Source: Methanobrevibacter sp. (GTDB taxonomy: Archaea; Methanobacteriota; Methanobacteria; Methanobacteriales; Methanobacteriaceae). From it: a stretch of 64,000 bases of DNA. Each line of letters starts with the position of its first letter. The stretch's first letter is position 1. The position numbers and the translations under genes are program-made. Below, one piece after another: positions 42,476-51,008 of the stretch. The notes beneath the pieces were generated by a model. The model saw nothing but the letters and a program-made list of their open reading frames with translations. It searched no databases and had not been told where the DNA came from. The DNA is taken from NCBI GenBank assembly GCA_017652345.1, contig JAGCBE010000339.1:62001-126000 (forward strand), given 5' to 3'.

Positions 42476-43186
42476 TTATTCCTTATTGAATTTGCTTAAA
42501 CGTGAAATAGGCCAAACACCATTAACTTTCTTATTCCATTTTTCAAAGAAGTGTTTTTTAAGTTCTTCAAATTCTTTTGGAGGTTTTCCTTCACTTGAAT
42601 GCTTAACTGTAATATCGATAGTTGAAACCTTAAGCCCACGTTCAAGAATTTGTAAAGAAATATCGGTATCATAAAAATGAAAACCTTTAAGATTTTCATC
42701 AAATCGTAAACATTCTTCGAATACCCATCTTGGGAAGAACATACAACATCCATCAACTGTTGCAAGATAATCATGAACACCTGGATGGTCATTCATCGGA
42801 TATTCAATCGGATTTCCATCCTGTCCGACACCACCTTGAATAATATAACCAGAACCATAGGTCCATCTACCACCAGCTCTAGGAACTCCATTCCACCAGG
42901 TACAATTTGTATCAAGTGCAATAGTTCCAATTACACCAGCAAGACCAACATCTTTTTCTTCAAATAATTTAGTTAATTTATAATCGCAAACATCGATTGA
43001 TGTTTTAATCGTACAATCATTATGCCTAAAACAAATAATTGGATCATTATTTTTTAAGACAATATTTTCAATAGCATAATTATATTTCTTAGCCATTGAA
43101 TCAGCTTGAGTATTATCGATGTAAAAAACTCTATTTGTATCTACATTTTCAGGTTTACGTTCTGTAACTGGGACGATTTCAATCAT
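42476..43186 (-). CDS. Glycosyltransferase, GT-A fold (family 2-like)
   Basis: 236 residues. GLAGVIGTIALDTNCTWWNG, TVDGCCMFFPRWVFEECL and the ED-type motif FYDTDISLQILERGLKVSTI belong to family-2 glycosyltransferases that act on surface sugars or DNA. It has no membrane segment. One base separates it from the thioredoxin-like gene. The substrate could be modified phage DNA or a fibre. Confidence 0.7.
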   Translation of the reverse strand: MIEIVPVTERKPENVDTNRVFYIDNTQADSMAKKYNYAIENIVLKNNDPIICFRHNDCTIKTSIDVCDYKLTKLFEEKDVGLAGVIGTIALDTNCTWWNGVPRAGGRWTYGSGYIIQGGVGQDGNPIEYPMNDHPGVHDYLATVDGCCMFFPRWVFEECLRFDENLKGFHFYDTDISLQILERGLKVSTIDITVKHSSEGKPPKEFEELKKHFFEKWNKKVNGVWPISRLSKFNKE

Positions 43187-43867
43187 CTACTTTTCCTTTA
43201 AAATATCGCTTAAAAGTCTAACTTCAAATTTAGTTTCTGGTCCTTTTATTGCGGCATAATCAATTAAAATTTTTTGCGCTAATCTACTAAATATATTAGT
43301 TTTATTGTCTTTAATTATAACTAATTTTGAATAAGACATTTGGTTTTCTAACATATGTTCACGTTGTTCTAATGAAAGCAAAGTTCCTACACTATCAACA
43401 TCTAATGGCAATTCATTAAATTCTATAGCTTTGGACATAACTTTTTCTTTATCTTCATTAGAGATCGTCGGTGCAAAAATATAGTAAGTTAATTGACACT
43501 TGGTTTTCTCTTTTTGGATTCTTTCTGCAATTTCTGCGTCAGATAATGGATTATCACCAAATTCTTTTAAATCTTCAAATATTGGTTCTAATTGTGTATC
43601 AAATAATTGACCAGGCTTTACATATTTTAATTTATTATCTTTAAAACATGCAGTTAATGGAAAGACACTTCTTTCTAACATGTCTTCTAAAATTTTACGT
43701 TCAGAATCTAGTGAAACTTCAACAAAATAAAGATTTGCATTGTTAATATATTCTATTGATTGTTTATAATCCTGACAAATATGGCATGCATCGTCTATAA
43801 AAATGTAAATTCCATTTTTGTAAGATAATAAAAATTTTTCAAAAGATAATTTTTGAGAATCAAACAT
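43187..43867 (-). CDS. Thioredoxin-fold protein
   Basis: 226 residues. N-terminal IYIFIDDACHICQDYKQSIE has a CxxC (CHIC) after a hydrophobic strand and before a helix, and VFPLTACFKDNKLKYVKPG fits the cis-Pro strand. The C-terminal half (about 110-226) is separate and unrecognised. Late box upstream. It may act in disulphide exchange for structural proteins or in a ribonucleotide reductase system not in this window. Confidence 0.6.
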   Translation of the reverse strand: MFDSQKLSFEKFLLSYKNGIYIFIDDACHICQDYKQSIEYINNANLYFVEVSLDSERKILEDMLERSVFPLTACFKDNKLKYVKPGQLFDTQLEPIFEDLKEFGDNPLSDAEIAERIQKEKTKCQLTYYIFAPTISNEDKEKVMSKAIEFNELPLDVDSVGTLLSLEQREHMLENQMSYSKLVIIKDNKTNIFSRLAQKILIDYAAIKGPETKFEVRLLSDILKEK

Positions 43868-43873
43868 ACGTCT

Positions 43874-43881
43874 TATTTATA
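43874..43881 (-). promoter_or_regulatory. Late promoter
   Basis: Minus strand TATAAATA, 6 nt before ATG 43867. Confidence 0.7.
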
Positions 43882-43885
43882 CAGA

Positions 43886-43918
43886 AAAAATATACCACTT
43901 ATTAGGTGGTATATTTTT
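43886..43918. terminator. Terminator
   Basis: ATATACCAC / GTGGTATAT stem with A-run and T-run; ends the leftward 44801-43924 message. Confidence 0.75.
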
Positions 43919-43923
43919 AAATA

Positions 43924-44412
43924 TTAAGCTTCAGGTTCTGTAATTGGATTTTGTTCCAAATCTTCAAGAACTGTATTGTAAGTCATTAATACTTTCTTGC
44001 CAGTTTCAGAATCTGGTTCCTTATGCTTGACATACCAAGCAATATTCTTAATCATATCTTTTTCAGGATCGCAAACAAAACTAAGAATATACTCAGTTGA
44101 CCAAATACCGTCTTGAGATTCCTTACGTGTAGCAGAAATACCAATTAATTTTGCTGGGAAAACAAGATCGCTAAAAGATACCTTATATTCTAATGTATAT
44201 GCGTCAAGCGGAATATTGAGCTTATCCCATGCGTCTTGAACAGCAGACTGGTCAAATGCACCATTAAAATCAATATCGCCTTGGAACTGACGTGGGAAAG
44301 AACGAATGCTTGTATCTTCAACGACTTTCATCTGAAGAATCCAAAACATGTCTTCACCCTTCTTAACAAGCTTGAAGTTAGTCAATGAACTATCAAATCT
44401 TGCTGTGTTCAT
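43924..44412 (-). CDS. Hypothetical protein
   Basis: 162 residues, beta-rich in the middle (YTLEYKVSFSDLVFPAKLIG). Not recognised. It follows the 44412-44801 gene with a TAATG overlap. GC-richer codons, as in early genes. Confidence 0.5.
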   Translation of the reverse strand: MNTARFDSSLTNFKLVKKGEDMFWILQMKVVEDTSIRSFPRQFQGDIDFNGAFDQSAVQDAWDKLNIPLDAYTLEYKVSFSDLVFPAKLIGISATRKESQDGIWSTEYILSFVCDPEKDMIKNIAWYVKHKEPDSETGKKVLMTYNTVLEDLEQNPITEPEA

Positions 44413-44801
44413 TAGTTACCTGCCTTTACTGACTTTTCAATCTTCTTGCATTGATAAACTGGATGATCAAGCTTGAAACTTGCAAGTTCTTCAGCTTCAA
44501 ATTCATCAACAATCTTAAGATTTTCAAGCTGGTCAAGTGCACGGAAATATGCTAAACTCTTACCAACTGACTTATTGAACTTGTCCTGATAATTACAATG
44601 TGCAAAACCAGAAACTGTAACCTTGGACATATTTGGTTCCTTGAACCATTCTGTAATGGTCAAAGCAGTGTTATGTTCTTCCCATTCAGTGTAAACATCA
44701 CGCAAAAATTCATCCTTAGTGCATGTCTGCTTATATTCTGTTGTATATCTAACCTTGACAATAAATTGTCTACCATTTGAAAGAATAACTCTCATTTTCA
44801 T
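44412..44801 (-). CDS. Hypothetical early protein
   Basis: 129 residues from ATG 44801, which has AAAGGAAA upstream. The frame is open to 44834, but a TATATT -10 at 44834-44839 puts the transcript start inside that extension. Basic, mixed alpha/beta (MRVILSNGRQFIVKVRYTTE). Function unknown. Confidence 0.5.
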   Translation of the reverse strand: MKMRVILSNGRQFIVKVRYTTEYKQTCTKDEFLRDVYTEWEEHNTALTITEWFKEPNMSKVTVSGFAHCNYQDKFNKSVGKSLAYFRALDQLENLKIVDEFEAEELASFKLDHPVYQCKKIEKSVKAGN

Positions 44802-44887
44802 TTTCCTTTGTTTAAAAGATTTAACGTATTTCAAATATAGCTAAAAAATGTTACTTAAAATTTACTAAAAATAAAATTTGTATTTTT

Positions 44888-44918
44888 AATAAAAAACGGA
44901 GTTTTTCAACTCCGTCTT
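44888..44918 (-). terminator. Leftward terminator
   Basis: ACGGAG / CTCCGT stem with flanking A/T runs, after the 46129-44921 gene. Confidence 0.65.
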
Positions 44919-44920
44919 AT

Positions 44921-46129
44921 TTAGATAATATCTTGTTCTTTTGAATCGAACATCAACAGCATTTGATTTATATGTTGTGATGATTCAAGCCAGCAACCAG
45001 AACTATTGATAAAGTCATATTGCCAGTTCAAAATTTCATTATATTTATCTTTTTTACAGAGTTTCCAGAATATATCGTCAATTTCTTGAACAGTTGACTT
45101 ATCTGTAAATTTACATTCTTTATGAATTTCTCTATATGGACTGTCATCATTTTCTGTAAAAATATTACCCATAAATACACATCCACATGCGCAAGCTTCT
45201 GTAAATCTTAATGAAGACTTTGCACGGTTAAATGGATTGTTTACAATAGAAGCAATACTAAAATCTGCATGAACTTCCATAAATTTTCTTGGGAATGTAT
45301 GAGAATCTGCCCATGGAATAAACTGAATTCTGTCCTTGATTTCTTCCCAGAAATATGGCAATGCACCCATTACATAGAAATCAATCTTGTTTTCCTTGAC
45401 ATTCTTAATTACCCAATCACAAAGACCTGTATTCCAGTCACCTCTATCACCTGGCTGGCCTGGATGACCTTGTGGGAAATTCGGATGTTGACCTGGTTGC
45501 AACTTAGGAATTGGTTGCTTGTAATGAGTTGGACTACCAGAATAGATAACTCTTGGTTTTACCAAATCTTCTGTAAGATTTTTCTTACGTTCAAAATTCC
45601 ACAAATATCTTGGAACAACATTCTTGATGACCATTACGTTATTTACATTAAAGACGCGTTCAACTACTTTTTTGAGATAATCAGTAGAAACAACGATTAA
45701 ATCCAATAACGGTAATGTCTTCTTCATACATTCCACCATATCATTTTGTGCTTTATGAGTACTTTCATATGATGGATTATATGGCGGAACAGAGTCATTT
45801 GCAGGATCAGCATCACCAGTTGGGAAAATCAAATCATCAAATTCACCGACAAGCTTATAACCGAATTTAGGCTGCAATTCCTTATATCTTGTAAGCAAAT
45901 CAATATCGACTTTATTGACTGGTCTTTGAAAAATAATAGTCTTTGCATGTGCCAAAGCTTGCGGTTCAAATGTATAATATGGTAATAAAACAGGAATAAC
46001 ACCTAATTCGTGACCATTGATATATTCTGCATTGTAACGAAGTCTTACGTGCGAACAACCAGATGTATCACGACAATAGATTATTGCCATGTTTTTACCA
46101 TCAATATTTTCGGTATGTGCGTTTAACAT
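44921..46129 (-). CDS. Glycosyltransferase, GT-B fold (family 4-like)
   Basis: 402 residues. The C-terminal Rossmann half has the donor-binding region of group 1 transferases: VIYSGSPTHYK, then IDFYVMGALPYFW, FIPWADSHTFP and SSLRFTEACACGCVFMGNIF. A Pro/Gly/His-rich insert (QHPNFPQGHPGQPGDRGDWN) interrupts the nucleotide-binding domain. It likely modifies surface polysaccharide or DNA. Ribosome site AAAGGAATTT. Confidence 0.65.
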   Translation of the reverse strand: MLNAHTENIDGKNMAIIYCRDTSGCSHVRLRYNAEYINGHELGVIPVLLPYYTFEPQALAHAKTIIFQRPVNKVDIDLLTRYKELQPKFGYKLVGEFDDLIFPTGDADPANDSVPPYNPSYESTHKAQNDMVECMKKTLPLLDLIVVSTDYLKKVVERVFNVNNVMVIKNVVPRYLWNFERKKNLTEDLVKPRVIYSGSPTHYKQPIPKLQPGQHPNFPQGHPGQPGDRGDWNTGLCDWVIKNVKENKIDFYVMGALPYFWEEIKDRIQFIPWADSHTFPRKFMEVHADFSIASIVNNPFNRAKSSLRFTEACACGCVFMGNIFTENDDSPYREIHKECKFTDKSTVQEIDDIFWKLCKKDKYNEILNWQYDFINSSGCWLESSQHINQMLLMFDSKEQDII

Positions 46130-46137
46130 AAATTCCT

Positions 46138-46731
46138 TTAGTTATCATCTCCATAAGGGTCGTCGATAGTATTAAGATTTTCATAGAAATCCAAACCAGC
46201 GATTTCCTTTTCATTTCTTTCATTCATTTCAGAAAGATATAAATTCAAAGCGTTAGTAATAAGCTGAGTAACGAATGCGAATGCACTAGAATTTCGAGTT
46301 TCGTCATATCTGTTAATATAGGTAAATAAAGTCATTAGTGCTTCTTGACGAATATCATCGATTTCTTCATATGCAGGAGATTGAACAAGCTTAAACGAAA
46401 TAATACGACCATTGATAACCTTGATGAATGCATCACAAATATCTTTCTTAACTTGTTCGAATTCCATATTAAACTTATGTCTTTCTTCAGGAGTCATTGT
46501 ATTATAACGCTTGTGCAAAGCCTTGATTTCTTCACGCTTGCGTTGAATAAAATCTTTAGAGACTTCATACTTGTCTTCTGTAATACTCTTTTTATTATTC
46601 TTGTTTTCAAGTTTACGTTCATATGCGTCGCACCATTCACCTGTATCATTGATATTCATCTTATTGAACTTAACGACCAATTCGCGTAAATATTTATTTG
46701 ATATGTAACCTTCACCTTTTTCTTGTTTCAT
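46138..46731 (-). CDS. 55: Late-transcription sigma factor (T4 gp55-like)
   Basis: 197 residues; T4 gp55 has 185. N-terminal YISNKYLRELVVKFNK matches the YVNNKELLQAIIDWK start of gp55. Region 2-like sequence: EIDDIRQEALMTLFTYINRY, then SSAFAFVTQLITNALNLYLS, corresponding to the sigma-2 core that reads the TATAAATA box. No region 4 is present, which fits late promoters that have no -35. It has its own early promoter at 46758-46786. Confidence 0.8.
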   Translation of the reverse strand: MKQEKGEGYISNKYLRELVVKFNKMNINDTGEWCDAYERKLENKNNKKSITEDKYEVSKDFIQRKREEIKALHKRYNTMTPEERHKFNMEFEQVKKDICDAFIKVINGRIISFKLVQSPAYEEIDDIRQEALMTLFTYINRYDETRNSSAFAFVTQLITNALNLYLSEMNERNEKEIAGLDFYENLNTIDDPYGDDN

Positions 46732-46757
46732 ATTATACCTATATTAATTCTGTATCT

Positions 46758-46786
46758 ATAATATAAATATAGAATTTTTTTGTAAA
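46758..46786 (-). promoter_or_regulatory. Early promoter of the late sigma gene
   Basis: Minus strand TTTACA (46781-46786), 17 nt, TATTAT (46758-46763). Confidence 0.6.
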
Positions 46787-46817
46787 TAAAAATTTACAAA
46801 AGTTTTTTCTGAATTTT

Positions 46818-47759
46818 TTATAAGTGTGGCATGCTAGGCATTGATGGCTTTGTAGCATGAGGAATATTCGGCATTTGAGACTTTGCTTTTGCAATTTCTT
46901 TGTTATTTGCTTCGTTTTCTTCTTCAATCATCTTGTTGATGATTTGTTGTTCTGCTTCTACTTCAACCCAAGCCCATTCATTTGTTATCTGTAAATTTGA
47001 ATACTTTGCAATCCTCGTAATAGTTTCAAGAATCTGTAATAAGTCAACTTTACTAAATAAATTTTTATCGCTGATTTCAATCTTTACGTTATGTGTTTTA
47101 CCGCATGTTGGACAAGTAATTGTAAAGTCTTTTTTAACACCACAATAATTATCTGCTATATGTGCTTTTAAAATCATAAAGTCATTAGCTGTTAAATTAC
47201 TAATAAAAGTGTATTTTTCTTCCATTGTATTAGCGGTATCAATGTATAAACAGATTTCATCAATATCATCATTGATTTCATAAATCGAATCATTATATCT
47301 AGGCATTTTAATAGGCAATGTAATGCCTAAATCTGGTAAAAATACTTTATTAACAAAAGGATGATCTAGATATACAAATTCTAAGTCGACTAATTTAATA
47401 ATATGTTCTATTCTTGACTTACAAGCAGAACATGATGGAATGATTACATTAAAACCATTACCATTAATAAAACTATTTAATCTAATCCAGAAAATAATAA
47501 ATTCTCTATCAGCTAAAACCAATTCTTCATATTTTAAATTTTCAAGAATGGTGCATTTTTCGATAAGTTCATTACAAATATCTGTTGCATTTTCTTCTCT
47601 TAAAGAAGCAAGGTATTTTACTTCAAGAACAGTCATTGAACGTGCTTTTATCTTTGCATTCTTTGAATATAAAACTCCTTTTGATGGCAATTCATTTAAA
47701 TCGATTTGCCAGAAATTAAACATATCATAATTATGCATTATATTATTTGTTGTTTTCAT
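46818..47759 (-). CDS. Baseplate protein, T4 gp26-like
   Basis: 313 residues. Opens with IDLNELPSKGVLY and ARSMTVLEVKYLA, then a D-rich helical part, PSCSACKSRIEHI (zinc ribbon) and CPTCGKTH (second ribbon). This is the layout of the T4-like baseplate hub assembly family (LPSxGxxY, CxxC pairs). A Met-Pro repeat ends the chain (MPNIPHATKPSMPSMPHL). An alternative start is ATG 47738. Paralogue at 53242-54033. Confidence 0.6.
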   Translation of the reverse strand: MKTTNNIMHNYDMFNFWQIDLNELPSKGVLYSKNAKIKARSMTVLEVKYLASLREENATDICNELIEKCTILENLKYEELVLADREFIIFWIRLNSFINGNGFNVIIPSCSACKSRIEHIIKLVDLEFVYLDHPFVNKVFLPDLGITLPIKMPRYNDSIYEINDDIDEICLYIDTANTMEEKYTFISNLTANDFMILKAHIADNYCGVKKDFTITCPTCGKTHNVKIEISDKNLFSKVDLLQILETITRIAKYSNLQITNEWAWVEVEAEQQIINKMIEEENEANNKEIAKAKSQMPNIPHATKPSMPSMPHL

Positions 47760-48429
47760 CGTTATTATCTCCAGGATCCGCTAATAATTTTACAGTTGCA
47801 GTTCCATTAAATATACCGCCGCCAGGAGTAGTTCCTACTGCGACACCAGTCATCGGAGGCGATGTGGTTATTGCTTTCTTTAAAAAATTTTCAAATTCAG
47901 TCCAAAATGCCTTAAATGTATCTGGACTTTCTGGCGGTTCTGTTTTTATTCTATTAATGAATTTTTCACCAAAAACATAAAAATGCGGAGTAGGAACTCC
48001 ACTAGGAATAGTAGCCGTAATCATAATAGGATTTACATATGCACCAACAGATATTCCTAAAAATTTTGGCCATAATGCAGATGTAGTTGACCAATTAATT
48101 GTTGCCTGTGAAATTTTTATTCCAATGTAATTAAAAATCATCGGAAATATTTTTTCCTGAAATGTAGAAAATGCTCTTAAATCAGTAGGGTTTATATTAA
48201 GAGATTCTGCTATAGGTTTTAAACCATTATAATAAAATGGAGTACTAACACCCAAAAGCTGAGGATAAGTAACTACACCAGCAACAGAACCATATTGAAT
48301 AATTAACCTTCTATCAAACCATTCATTTAATGCATTTGCAAGAATATTATAAAATGTTCCTGGAGGCGATGTACTACTTAATGTTTTTAATTTTGGATAT
48401 ATTAAACTATAAATTGATGAGAATTCCAT
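47743..48429 (-). CDS. Hypothetical structural protein
   Basis: 228 residues, low charge, Pro/Gly/Thr-rich C-terminus (TGVAVGTTPGGGIFNGTATV), one base overlap with the terminase stop (TAATG). Likely virion component by position. Not recognised. Confidence 0.5.
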   Translation of the reverse strand: MEFSSIYSLIYPKLKTLSSTSPPGTFYNILANALNEWFDRRLIIQYGSVAGVVTYPQLLGVSTPFYYNGLKPIAESLNINPTDLRAFSTFQEKIFPMIFNYIGIKISQATINWSTTSALWPKFLGISVGAYVNPIMITATIPSGVPTPHFYVFGEKFINRIKTEPPESPDTFKAFWTEFENFLKKAITTSPPMTGVAVGTTPGGGIFNGTATVKLLADPGDNNDENNK

Positions 48430-49484
48430 TATTTAAAGTCACTCCAGAAATCGTCGTTATATTCCATTGCATCAGCCATCATGTCGACGGTCATATTACT
48501 TATTTCTTTTGTCTCTTCTTTAATCTTGATATTGTCCATATCAATTTCTGGTTGCAATGTTGCGTAAACTGCCCAATACAAAGCTGAAACAGTATCGTCG
48601 TGATTTCCTTTTGCCGCTTTAAAAACGTTTGGTGATTGTTCTTCAAATCTTGAAAGTTCTGAAATTGTAACACCGTCATGAATTGTAAGAATTTCAGCAT
48701 CGATAACTCTCTGTAATTCAAGACATGCATCAAGTTTAGAACGCTTATCTGATTTAGTTCCTAATCCTTTACCTGCTTTTTCAGTATTTAAAAGGTTTGG
48801 ATTTTCAAGCGTATACCAAATTTCTTCTACAACTTGTTTACCCGGGTCATTATTTTCAATAATGAACGAAGCATCGTTATACATCTTTGAAACTTTATCG
48901 ATAATTCTAGCAAATTCACCAGGTTTTACCGTATTGGAACGATAAGTTGCAACTTGTTCCATGTGATATTTATCTTTAATTTCAATAACCTGAATGCAAG
49001 CATAGTCACCGCCAACACCTGCACAAGGGTCACATCCCATTAAATAGAAATGTCCTGCTTCTGGTCTTTTATAAATTGAAAATGATAAATCTTCAAATTG
49101 AACTTCTACAGGTTCCATTTCAACAAGTTTTTCAAGAACGTTACCGCTAATTAACGTATTAGAAGAACCAATGAATGAACAGTTATGATGAATAATTCCA
49201 TTCGTTGTTTCATATAATGCACCGTCGATATTAAGTGGAGTATAAACAGTCTTGACTCCGACTTCTTCTATTTGAAGAACTCTACTTATCTCAAATGTAT
49301 TGTTTTTGACTAAAGAACCACGTTTAAGATCTTTTGCGTATATATCCTGATTATCAGGACTCTTAAATCTATGGTCTAATGAACAAGTAATTTCAGAATT
49401 ATCAAATATAATATGTATTGATTCCGCAGTTTTTTTCTGAAATCCATCAAATTTTTTAAAGGTGTCACCAATCTTAATAAGCAT
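48429..49484 (-). CDS. 17: Terminase large subunit, C-terminal half, fused to an atypical split-intein C-fragment
   Basis: 351 residues from ATG 49484. Residues 1-101 are an intein: block B-type EITCSLDHRFKS, and the C-terminal splice blocks VYTPLNIDGALYETTNGIIH then HN, with Cys 102 as the +1 residue. From there, CSFIGSSNTLISGNVLEK begins the gp17/TerL nuclease: MGCDPCAGVGGDYACI (Asp), SFIIENNDPGK (Glu), GNHDDTVSALYWAVY (Asp). The ATPase half and intein N-fragment are not in the window. The chain must therefore splice in trans. A late box at 49519-49526 lies just upstream, which excludes the longer reading to 49556. Confidence 0.85.
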   Translation of the reverse strand: MLIKIGDTFKKFDGFQKKTAESIHIIFDNSEITCSLDHRFKSPDNQDIYAKDLKRGSLVKNNTFEISRVLQIEEVGVKTVYTPLNIDGALYETTNGIIHHNCSFIGSSNTLISGNVLEKLVEMEPVEVQFEDLSFSIYKRPEAGHFYLMGCDPCAGVGGDYACIQVIEIKDKYHMEQVATYRSNTVKPGEFARIIDKVSKMYNDASFIIENNDPGKQVVEEIWYTLENPNLLNTEKAGKGLGTKSDKRSKLDACLELQRVIDAEILTIHDGVTISELSRFEEQSPNVFKAAKGNHDDTVSALYWAVYATLQPEIDMDNIKIKEETKEISNMTVDMMADAMEYNDDFWSDFK

Positions 49485-49518
49485 AATAATCTCGATAAAA
49501 TAAACAGAATATTTTATA

Positions 49519-49526
49519 TATTTATA
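49519..49526 (-). promoter_or_regulatory. Late promoter of the split terminase gene
   Basis: Minus strand TATAAATA, 34 nt before ATG 49484. Confidence 0.7.
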
Positions 49527-49537
49527 ACAAGTAAAAC

Positions 49538-49545
49538 TATAAATA
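49538..49545 (+). promoter_or_regulatory. Late promoter, divergent from the terminase
   Basis: TATAAATA 28 nt before ATG 49574, with AAAAGGA as ribosome site. Confidence 0.7.
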
Positions 49546-49573
49546 TTATAAAACAATTAAAAGGATTTAAAAT

Positions 49574-50920
49574 ATGTTAAATTTAGATGTAACTCCTGCA
49601 AAAATGAGCTGTGACGAAATTAAGAAATGGCTTACAGAATGTGCTGCAGAAATTAGCAAGGCATATGATGAAGACAATATTGCCTATGCAAATAAGCTTG
49701 ATACAATTTATCAAGTTGTAAAGCAAATGGGTGAAGAAAAATGTAAAAATGAATCTTTTAGAGGATATTTAAGTTCTTCAATGTTAACTGAATCTGTTAC
49801 AGAAGAAAGTTCAAAACCTGCATATTTAATAGAAGTTGATGAAGCAATTATGTCATTTGAAGATAAATTGAAAGATTGCGATGTTGAGCTTGACGCAAAG
49901 TTAACAGTGGATGATGATTTAAATATTGTTGATTTTCCGCCTATTACTGTTGATATTGGATTTAAACTTCCTTTTATTGATGAAAAACAGCATATTGTTT
50001 TAACATATACTCCGAATGGAATACCAGAAAATTTAAATATTAACAATATTCCAGCAAAAGATTATTCTACCAGTCATACTGAAACAGGAACTGTTGTTTC
50101 ATTCAAATCTCTTGGTAATTTATCTGATAATCTTGAAGATTTTGAATTTACTGAAACTATTGAATGGCCATTCGAAATGGATTTCAAATCTGCTACAGTA
50201 AAGAAAAAGTTTGATAAAATTAAAACTTTATCTGGAAAGATTATTGCTTTGCTTGGTAAAGAACAATTAATTAATAAAGTTAGTGGTTATCAATCTACTC
50301 ACTCTTCTGGTTCTAATAAAGCAACGAGAGCTAAGAGAGAAGCTGAAGCACTTAAAGCAACAATTCGTGCACGTGGCCCATTCAAGTCTAGAACTGAAAT
50401 TCTTAAAGATACACTTCGTGCAATTCCAGGTATTACTTCTATTGAACAGTTACCTGTTATGGGTAATCAACAGTATTATACCAAATTCCGTATTACATTT
50501 AATGGCGGTTGGTTTGATGTTTTCAACGGTGGTATGAATTTCAGAGTAATGGACAGTCTTGGCGGTTTTGGTAATAATCAGGAATTTAGAACTGATCCAA
50601 GTGATCCAGATGCATCTGTTACAAAAACACGTAATAAAGTTGTTGCATATATTCAAAAACGTATGGAAGATATGAAGATTGCAGCATTAAGTCCTAGAGA
50701 ACGTGCAGCATTAGTAGCAAAAAATAAACCAAAACAACGTGATTTAACGACTGAATATAACGAGTTTATTGAAATGGCTACAAATACCCTTAATGGAACA
50801 AATCCAGTCTCCAGAAGCGTCTTATCGGACAAATATGACCATCTCATGTATAGCGAGCGCTTCTTAACTGATGAACAAATGTCTAAACTTATGGAACTTG
50901 TTACAGAGTTAGATATTTAA
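49574..50920 (+). CDS. Hypothetical late protein
   Basis: 448 residues, divergently transcribed from the terminase half. Acidic N-terminal 250 residues with beta-rich repeats, then a basic linker (SNKATRAKREAEALKATIRA) and a small globular C-terminal domain (TKFRITFNGGWFDVFNGGMN). Not recognised. Leader present; ends at a strong terminator. Confidence 0.5.
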   Translation: MLNLDVTPAKMSCDEIKKWLTECAAEISKAYDEDNIAYANKLDTIYQVVKQMGEEKCKNESFRGYLSSSMLTESVTEESSKPAYLIEVDEAIMSFEDKLKDCDVELDAKLTVDDDLNIVDFPPITVDIGFKLPFIDEKQHIVLTYTPNGIPENLNINNIPAKDYSTSHTETGTVVSFKSLGNLSDNLEDFEFTETIEWPFEMDFKSATVKKKFDKIKTLSGKIIALLGKEQLINKVSGYQSTHSSGSNKATRAKREAEALKATIRARGPFKSRTEILKDTLRAIPGITSIEQLPVMGNQQYYTKFRITFNGGWFDVFNGGMNFRVMDSLGGFGNNQEFRTDPSDPDASVTKTRNKVVAYIQKRMEDMKIAALSPRERAALVAKNKPKQRDLTTEYNEFIEMATNTLNGTNPVSRSVLSDKYDHLMYSERFLTDEQMSKLMELVTELDI

Positions 50921-50923
50921 AAA

Positions 50924-50953
50924 TAAAAGCTTGGTTAATTCCAAGCTTTTTAA
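50924..50953 (+). terminator. Terminator, first of two
   Basis: AAAGCTTGG / CCAAGCTTT stem then TTTT. Confidence 0.8.
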
Positions 50954-50962
50954 TATAAAAAA

Positions 50963-50999
50963 ATATGTGAACAAAAGTTCACATATTTTTATTTTCTCC
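50963..50999. terminator. Terminator, second of two
   Basis: ATATGTGAAC / GTTCACATAT stem with T-run, between convergent genes. Confidence 0.75.
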
Positions 51000-51008
51000 T
51001 AAAAACTA

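Noticed and set aside
49485..49556. A 24-codon upstream extension of the split terminase ORF
   Set aside because: The late box at 49519-49526 lies inside it, so it would not be fully transcribed; the intein reading starts well at ATG 49484.
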